From assembly GCA_003554865.1 (NCBI GenBank), contig PWHJ01000122.1:1-64000 (forward strand): a DNA stretch of 64,000 nt, written 5' to 3'. This document shows, one piece after another, positions 58,531-64,000 of this stretch. The stretch comes from Bacteroidota bacterium. Lineage in GTDB: Bacteria > Bacteroidota > Bacteroidia > Bacteroidales > PUMT01. Position 1 is the first letter of the stretch; each line of letters begins with the position of its first letter. The notes below the pieces were generated by a model. It ran no database searches and was not told the DNA's origin. It saw only the letters and a list, made by a program, of their open reading frames with translations. Both the position numbers and the translations under genes were made by a program.

Positions 58531-59922
58531 ATGCAATACGATCTGATTATAATAGGAAGCGGACCGGGCGGCTATGTGGCTGCCATAAGGGCAAGCCAGC
58601 TCGGCCTGAAAGCAGTAGTTGTTGAAAAGGCTGAACTTGGTGGTGTATGCCTTAACTGGGGTTGTATCCCAACCAAATCGCTGCTGAAAAGTGCCCAGGT
58701 TTATAAATATCTTCAGAATTCAGAAGATTACGGAATAGCTGTGGAAGGTGAAATCAAACCCGATTTTGAAAAAATTATAAAAAGAAGCCGCAACGTTGCC
58801 CAAAATATGAGCAAGGGGATACAATACCTTTTCAAGAAGAATAAAATTGAACAGGTAAAAGGATCCGGGAAACTCACTGACAGGAACAAAGTGGAGGTAA
58901 CAGGTGAAAATGGGGAAAAAACAGAACTATCGGCAAACCATATAATTCTTGCAACCGGCGCAAGATCACGTGAGCTACCCGGAATTGAACAGGACGGGGA
59001 AAAAATAATCTGCTACCGCAAGGCAATGACACTTCCCAAACAACCCGGCTCAATGCTTGTTATAGGATCGGGTGCAATAGGCAGTGAATTTGCCTTCTTT
59101 TATGCATCCCTTGGAACAAAAGTAACCCTTGTTGAAGTTTTGCCGAAAATATTGCCGCTTGAAGATGAAGATGTATCATCCCAGCTTGGAAGATCATTTA
59201 AAAAAATGGGGATAAAGGTAATGGCCGGGGCAACCGTTGAATCGGTCGACAAAAACGGTGACCTCTGCAGGGTGAAAGTAAAAACAAAAAAGGGTGAAGA
59301 AACAATCGAGGCCGAGAAAGTCCTTTCAGCAGCCGGGGTAACACCCAATATTGAAGGTATCGGAATTGAAGAAACGGGTGTAAATATTAAAAACGGGAAG
59401 GTGGAAGTTGATCAGTACTACCGCACCAACATAGAAGGGGTTTATGCAATTGGCGACATTGTTCACGGACCGGCACTTGCCCATGTTTCTTCAGCTGAAG
59501 CTGTTATCTGCGTCGAGAAGATTGCAGGACTGGATCCCAAACCACTTCGTTACGACAACATTCCCGCATGTACATACACCTTACCGGAGGTTGCATCGGT
59601 AGGGCTGACCGAAAAGGAAGCCAGGGATGAAGGAAAGGAAATAAAGGTAGGGAAGTTTCCTTTCACTGCATCAGGCAAAGCAAGTGCATCAGGCGAAAGG
59701 GACGGGTTTGTAAAGCTGGTCTTCGATGCAAAATACGGAGAGCTGCTTGGAGCGCACATGATTGGAGCCAATGTTACCGAAATGATATCTGAAGCAGTTG
59801 TTGCACGTAATCTGGAAACAACCGGGCACGAGCTGATCAAGTCAGTCCACCCCCACCCTACAATGTCGGAGGCTATTATGGAGGCTGCAGCAGATGCTTT
59901 TGATGAAGCAATCCATATTTAA
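58531..59922 (+). CDS. lpdA: Dihydrolipoyl dehydrogenase
   Basis: IGSGPGGYVAAIRASQLG, GGVCLNWGCIPTKSLL redox motif, VHPHPTMSEAIMEA. Confidence 0.95.
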   Translation: MQYDLIIIGSGPGGYVAAIRASQLGLKAVVVEKAELGGVCLNWGCIPTKSLLKSAQVYKYLQNSEDYGIAVEGEIKPDFEKIIKRSRNVAQNMSKGIQYLFKKNKIEQVKGSGKLTDRNKVEVTGENGEKTELSANHIILATGARSRELPGIEQDGEKIICYRKAMTLPKQPGSMLVIGSGAIGSEFAFFYASLGTKVTLVEVLPKILPLEDEDVSSQLGRSFKKMGIKVMAGATVESVDKNGDLCRVKVKTKKGEETIEAEKVLSAAGVTPNIEGIGIEETGVNIKNGKVEVDQYYRTNIEGVYAIGDIVHGPALAHVSSAEAVICVEKIAGLDPKPLRYDNIPACTYTLPEVASVGLTEKEARDEGKEIKVGKFPFTASGKASASGERDGFVKLVFDAKYGELLGAHMIGANVTEMISEAVVARNLETTGHELIKSVHPHPTMSEAIMEAAADAFDEAIHI

Positions 59923-59930
59923 CAAACCGA

Positions 59931-60067
59931 AGTGCTTAAACCTGACCGGTAACCAGGCACAGGCAGGGGAATCGGGATCAACTCCCGTTTCAACCTGCCA
60001 CTCCGGCATACGTGCTATCCGGTTAAAGGCTGCTCCCTCAACAGGTTATCCCGTCAGGCAGGGCACT
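59931..60067 (+). ncRNA. Candidate structured RNA element of unknown class (cobalamin-riboswitch-like core)
   Basis: AGTGC/GCACT outer helix, CCTGACcGGTAACC/GGTTAtCCcGTCAGG 13-bp helix, internal GGCAGG/CCTGCC and CGGGA/TCCCG hairpin, CCGG/CCGG hairpin; non-coding, followed by a terminator. Confidence 0.45.
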
Positions 60068-60071
60068 AACG

Positions 60072-60116
60072 AAAAAAGCAGGACACCCCCACGGGCATCC
60101 TGCTTTTCTTTTTTGG
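60072..60116 (+). terminator. Bidirectional intrinsic terminator between lpdA/structured element and plug-domain gene
   Basis: Perfect AAAAGCAGGA/TCCTGCTTTT stem with T-tract downstream and A-tract upstream. Confidence 0.88.
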
Positions 60117-60129
60117 TTATGGTTAATTA

Positions 60130-62514
60130 TCACCGTTCAATATAAAACACCCTGGATAAGATTTTGCCGTCTTCACTAACCCCCTCCACTCTAACGCGGT
60201 AGAAATCAAAAGGACCGTCTTTTTTAAACGATAAAGATGCCTTGCCTTGAGTGTCAACCTCAAGTTCCGGTTTCCATAAGAGTGTCTTTTCGGTCAATGG
60301 TTCAGGCATATCAATTGTCGTAAGATCAACAGCAGTCTCAAATTCCTTTGGAGTGTAAAAACCTGCAATCTGGTATTCATAAAAATCCTGTCCATACATA
60401 CCACCTCTTTTGGTATATGCAAGGATAGCTCCTCCGCCGCCTCTCGAGCCAAAAACAGCGGTGCTGGCACCCCTGAATACTTCTATACGGTAAACATCCC
60501 TGGGATTGGTATTTAGAAACGAGCTTCTTCCCACCTCCGTTCCGTCCATGAAAAATATGGGCTCGGGCGGGGGACCGGACAACCTGCCGGCATCCCTGAA
60601 AACAAGACGGCCCTGGCGAACAGAAAGTCCTGTCACCCTTGAAACGAGCAAATCCATCATCCCCCGGTATTCACTGGCCCTGTCTTCACCAACGTATATA
60701 GTCTGATCGGGAGTGCCGTATGTGGGAGCAGCTTCTTCGTATGGGCGGCCAACCCGGTAAGGATCCTCGTCCCGGCGCACAAGTTTCAGGCTCCATGAGG
60801 GGCCGGGTCTTGTAATGTCAATTTCCCTTGAATAAAGATTTTTATGGTACTCCAGGGTTTCATCCTCTGGAATATCAATATTGAGCCTGGGATTCATGCG
60901 CCCTTCAAGCTCGGGGGTTGTTATCTCAACAGTTATAAAATCGGGGTAGACAAGATCCTCAAAATAGAACCTGCCTTCATCATTTGTTGTAGCCGTGTAT
61001 TTGTCACCTTTACCGTCAAGCACCCTGAGGCGGACAGTTTGGTCAGTTACAGGCTCGTCATTGACAGGGTTAATCACTTCTCCGGAGATAGTTATACCGT
61101 ACTTGTCTTCATAGGCAATTTCAGGGGCTACGCCTGAGACGGCCGTATCAACAGAAAACCTTTCCAAATCTTTGGTCATTAATAATGCATCAAGTGCTTC
61201 ATATGCAAATTCACCGTTCCGGTCAAAAAAGGATGCAGGATTATCCAAAAATCCAGAAAATTCTGAACTTAAAAGAAAATAAGAAAGTGCATTTTCATGT
61301 CTGCCCTTTTTATCACCTGTTATACCGGTAACTGTAACCGAAAAATTTCCGCTTGAAACTTCTCCCTTAGAGTCCTTTAAAAAAAGATCAACCTGACCGA
61401 CATCTGAAGAGGGGGTTTTAAAATCGATCTCAGCATCAAGGCGTTTTTCTTTTAAATTGTCAATAAAAACAAGCCTGTCGGCGAGCTTATCCTCCCCTGA
61501 AAGAACGGCAAACTGAGCAACACCGGCGGGAAAATCGCTCTTGTCAATTGTAGCGCTATATTTACCGTCTGCAAAATCAAGCCGGTCAAGATAGATAAGC
61601 TCCCCTCTTACATGACCTACTATATAGCAATCATCACCTAATTCACCGCTTTTGGTAACTTCTATTTCCATTTCTTCATTGCCCGGTTGTGTGACATTCA
61701 ATACAACACCACTTTGTTTTACTTCGGGCAATTCGCCACTTTTCGGGAAAAGCCTTCCCTCAATGCTGATTGAGGCTGTATATTCTTCCCCATATTCGGG
61801 TGTAATTTCAAAAACACCCAACCCCGGAGAGATTGTGTATATTTCGGCTATTTTATTCCCGCTGTCATCCTCAATCTCGCCATCTTCAAATTCTATCCCC
61901 TTGCCAAGCTCATTTGTAACCCTGAAGGCAACCCGGGTGGGCACCCCAGATACCAGTGAGCCTGACTCCGGATAGAAAGAAACCTCATAATTATCAGCTT
62001 TCCTTTCCAGCCTGCGGTTATACCTTCGGTTATATAACAGCTCGTTTAAAGCAATCTTGTTTTTATAATCAGGATTGCTGATATAGATATTTTCATAAAA
62101 GAAAAACTCATGCCCCTGATTTCTCATCGGCTTTGTATAGGCCCTTACCTTGTAATTTCCTTCGGCCAGGGTGTCTTCGAGCTCAAAATCACCGCGGGAA
62201 GTACCGTCCTTTGCCTTCATAAATCTTTGTTTGACAAGATTTCCGCGGCTGTTTATAAGCTCGACATACATGTTTAAGCTGTCTGTTACAAGCTCATGGG
62301 TTTTGCCATCCAAAAGATATGCCTTGAACCACATCTTTTCACCTGCAATGTAATGATCCTTGTCAAGATGCAGGTATAACTTCTGGGAAGGCTTCTCTGC
62401 AGAAAAATACCTGAAGTTTTCTGCAACATTCTGTATATCAACTTGTCCCTTTGCAGATGACAAGGAGAACAAGATGACTGACAATATCAATAAAATCTTC
62501 ATAGTCCACCCCAA
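60130..62514 (-). CDS. MG2 / carboxypeptidase-regulatory / TonB-plug domain protein without beta-barrel
   Basis: Signal peptide; KLYLHLDKDHYIAGEKMWFKAYLLDG (MG2-like); plug-like VSRVTGLSVRQG...PIFFMDGTEV...IEVFRGASTAVFGSRGGGGAILAYTKRG; only 794 aa. Confidence 0.82.
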   Translation of the reverse strand: MGWTMKILLILSVILFSLSSAKGQVDIQNVAENFRYFSAEKPSQKLYLHLDKDHYIAGEKMWFKAYLLDGKTHELVTDSLNMYVELINSRGNLVKQRFMKAKDGTSRGDFELEDTLAEGNYKVRAYTKPMRNQGHEFFFYENIYISNPDYKNKIALNELLYNRRYNRRLERKADNYEVSFYPESGSLVSGVPTRVAFRVTNELGKGIEFEDGEIEDDSGNKIAEIYTISPGLGVFEITPEYGEEYTASISIEGRLFPKSGELPEVKQSGVVLNVTQPGNEEMEIEVTKSGELGDDCYIVGHVRGELIYLDRLDFADGKYSATIDKSDFPAGVAQFAVLSGEDKLADRLVFIDNLKEKRLDAEIDFKTPSSDVGQVDLFLKDSKGEVSSGNFSVTVTGITGDKKGRHENALSYFLLSSEFSGFLDNPASFFDRNGEFAYEALDALLMTKDLERFSVDTAVSGVAPEIAYEDKYGITISGEVINPVNDEPVTDQTVRLRVLDGKGDKYTATTNDEGRFYFEDLVYPDFITVEITTPELEGRMNPRLNIDIPEDETLEYHKNLYSREIDITRPGPSWSLKLVRRDEDPYRVGRPYEEAAPTYGTPDQTIYVGEDRASEYRGMMDLLVSRVTGLSVRQGRLVFRDAGRLSGPPPEPIFFMDGTEVGRSSFLNTNPRDVYRIEVFRGASTAVFGSRGGGGAILAYTKRGGMYGQDFYEYQIAGFYTPKEFETAVDLTTIDMPEPLTEKTLLWKPELEVDTQGKASLSFKKDGPFDFYRVRVEGVSEDGKILSRVFYIER

Positions 62515-62602
62515 ATAATTAAACTTTTACATATATTAATAAAACTAAAAATACTAAATTTTGTTTTATTTAATTTAAAAAAATTAATTTTGCAACTTTT
62601 TT

Positions 62603-62622
62603 TGTGCTCTAATGTGCTCTAA
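62603..62622. repeat. Perfect tandem 10-mer duplication TGTGCTCTAA x2
   Basis: TGTGCTCTAATGTGCTCTAA in the divergent intergenic region. Confidence 0.8.
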
Positions 62623-62850
62623 CATAATAACGATATCTGAAGCAGTGTGATTATTTGTTTTTCATTTGCCAAAACCAAAATCTCACTTATGTATGCAACC
62701 TTTTTCAAAAATTTTGCATCTTATAAACAGAGGGAGTTAACTTGCAGTATTTTCGGAGGCGATAAAAAGTTCTTTTAAATAAAATTTGGGGTACAGTTTG
62801 TTCGTTTTTAAAATATAATTTATTATTTTAGCTAATAAATTTTACAAGTT

Positions 62851-63417
62851 TTGGCGGATAAACTGGAAAGCATAATAGAGGGCTGCAAGAGGGGTGACAA
62901 GAAGTCCCAGGAGCGGCTATACAGGCGTCTGTCCGGTCAGCTTTTTGCTATATGCTTAAGGTATGCTGACAATTATGAAGAAGCCCGGGATTATCTCCAG
63001 GAGGGATTCATAAATGTCTTTAACAGCATTAAGCAATATGAGGGCAAAGGCTCTTTTGAAGGATGGATGAAAAAGATTATAATAAACACTGTACTCCAGG
63101 GTATAAGGAAGAAAAGGTTCATGATACCACTTGTCCATGATTATCAGGACAATTATGAGTTCCATCTTCCTCATATGCCAACCGATTTGTCGGAATCAGA
63201 CCTGCTCGGGATGATACAGGAGCTGCCCCGTAACTACAGAATAGTGTTCAACCTTTATGCAATTGAAGGTTACAAGCACAACGAAATTTCACAAATGTTG
63301 AACATAACTGAAAATACAAGTAAGTCACATTTATTTAGAGCAAGAACTAAATTACAGGAAAAAGTAAACCATCATTATTCAAAAGTAAAGAGAGTATACA
63401 AAAGCAGTGTCTTTTAG
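62851..63417 (+). CDS. ECF-type RNA polymerase sigma factor
   Basis: Sigma region 2 (YADNYEEARDYLQEGFINVFNSIKQYEGKGSFEGWMKKIIINT) and region 4 (LPRNYRIVFNLYAIEGYKHNEISQMLNITENTSKSHLFRAR); TTG start. Confidence 0.94.
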   Translation: MADKLESIIEGCKRGDKKSQERLYRRLSGQLFAICLRYADNYEEARDYLQEGFINVFNSIKQYEGKGSFEGWMKKIIINTVLQGIRKKRFMIPLVHDYQDNYEFHLPHMPTDLSESDLLGMIQELPRNYRIVFNLYAIEGYKHNEISQMLNITENTSKSHLFRARTKLQEKVNHHYSKVKRVYKSSVF

Positions 63418-64000
63418 TAACCAACATATTGACGATTTTTTCAGGAACGGTCTGCAAGATTTTCAGCAGTCACCGCCGAATGAAGTGTGGAGTGCTATTG
63501 TTCATGCCCTGAAGGTTCAAAAGAGGAAGAAACGCACTATGATCTTTCTCAGAAGTGCTGCATCAATGGCTGTATTGATAGCAATTGGTGGTGGCATATT
63601 TATGGGCTTGCGCTTCCTTTCACCTGAATCCGGCGGTTATGGTTCTCTTACAACCATACCATCGGAATATGCGGAAGAATTTACCGACTATACCCTAACG
63701 CAGTATTCTGATGAAAATATTGCCTTTCATTACTTTGAAGAAGAGGATGCGACCGTATACGGAGAAGTCCCGCCAGCTGAGGATAAGAAAAAAGATGAAG
63801 GCAAGCCGGAGGAGAGGGGAAGTTTTGATCATGAAAAAATCGCCAGAAAGCAGGCTTACCTCTACAGTGATTACAGCAGGGATGATATAGAGCTGATACG
63901 TACCGAAAGGTTTAGCCCGGAAACAAATTTCATACCCGCTGAAAAAAGGGAAGAAGATAAAAAAATCTCATCGGGAACTAATACATCAGAAAGATTAACA
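63407..64000 (+). CDS. Putative anti-sigma-like membrane protein, truncated by window edge
   Basis: GTG-start ORF overlapping the sigma stop, open to the window end: MSFSNQHIDDFFRNGLQDFQQSPPNEVWSAIVHALKVQKRKKRTMIFLRSAASMAVLIAIGGGIFMG (single TM). Confidence 0.72.
   Translation, partial: MSFSNQHIDDFFRNGLQDFQQSPPNEVWSAIVHALKVQKRKKRTMIFLRSAASMAVLIAIGGGIFMGLRFLSPESGGYGSLTTIPSEYAEEFTDYTLTQYSDENIAFHYFEEEDATVYGEVPPAEDKKKDEGKPEERGSFDHEKIARKQAYLYSDYSRDDIELIRTERFSPETNFIPAEKREEDKKISSGTNTSERLT

Noticed and set aside
59962-60000. Possible tRNA fragment (CGGGATCAACTCCCG ... CTGCCA)
   Set aside because: T-loop lacks TTC and the acceptor spacing does not fit; no cloverleaf can be drawn.
1-64000. CRISPR arrays, transposons, prophage, restriction or toxin-antitoxin systems
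   Set aside because: No repeat-spacer periodicity, transposase, integrase or defence-gene motifs were seen in the ORF translations or intergenic regions.

Overview
The window looks like a core-genome segment from a Bacteroidetes/Bacteroidales-like chromosome. Supporting signs are TAnnTTTG -7 promoter motifs, GldF/GldG, a surE-lpxB cluster and an OadG/A/B sodium-pump decarboxylase. The left edge holds the 5' end of a 16S rRNA gene on the minus strand, with a plausible -33/-7 promoter and a boxA-like leader element. About 50 protein-coding genes follow, mostly housekeeping: pyrC, lysC, fbp, mfd, cobO-like, dnaN, lpxB, surE, pheT, pfkA (PPi-type signature), NhaC antiporter, gcvP, pcm, thpR, elbB, arginine deiminase, oadG/A/B, recA, S9 peptidase, miaA, znuABC-like and lpdA. 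The right end has a barrel-less MG2/TonB-plug protein divergent from an ECF sigma factor, which overlaps an anti-sigma-like ORF cut by the window edge. I saw no CRISPR array, transposase, prophage, toxin-antitoxin or classical defence island. The most unexplained signal is a ~137-nt strongly structured non-coding element between lpdA and a bidirectional terminator (59931-60067). Part of it resembles a cobalamin-riboswitch core, but it has no same-strand gene to regulate. Other points worth a look: an unannotated 39-aa membrane ORF, three convergent gene pairs sharing 4-nt stop codons, a His-to-Gln change at a presumed metal ligand of OadA, and a degenerate Gfo/Idh-like protein. All calls come from reading the sequence; no searches were run.
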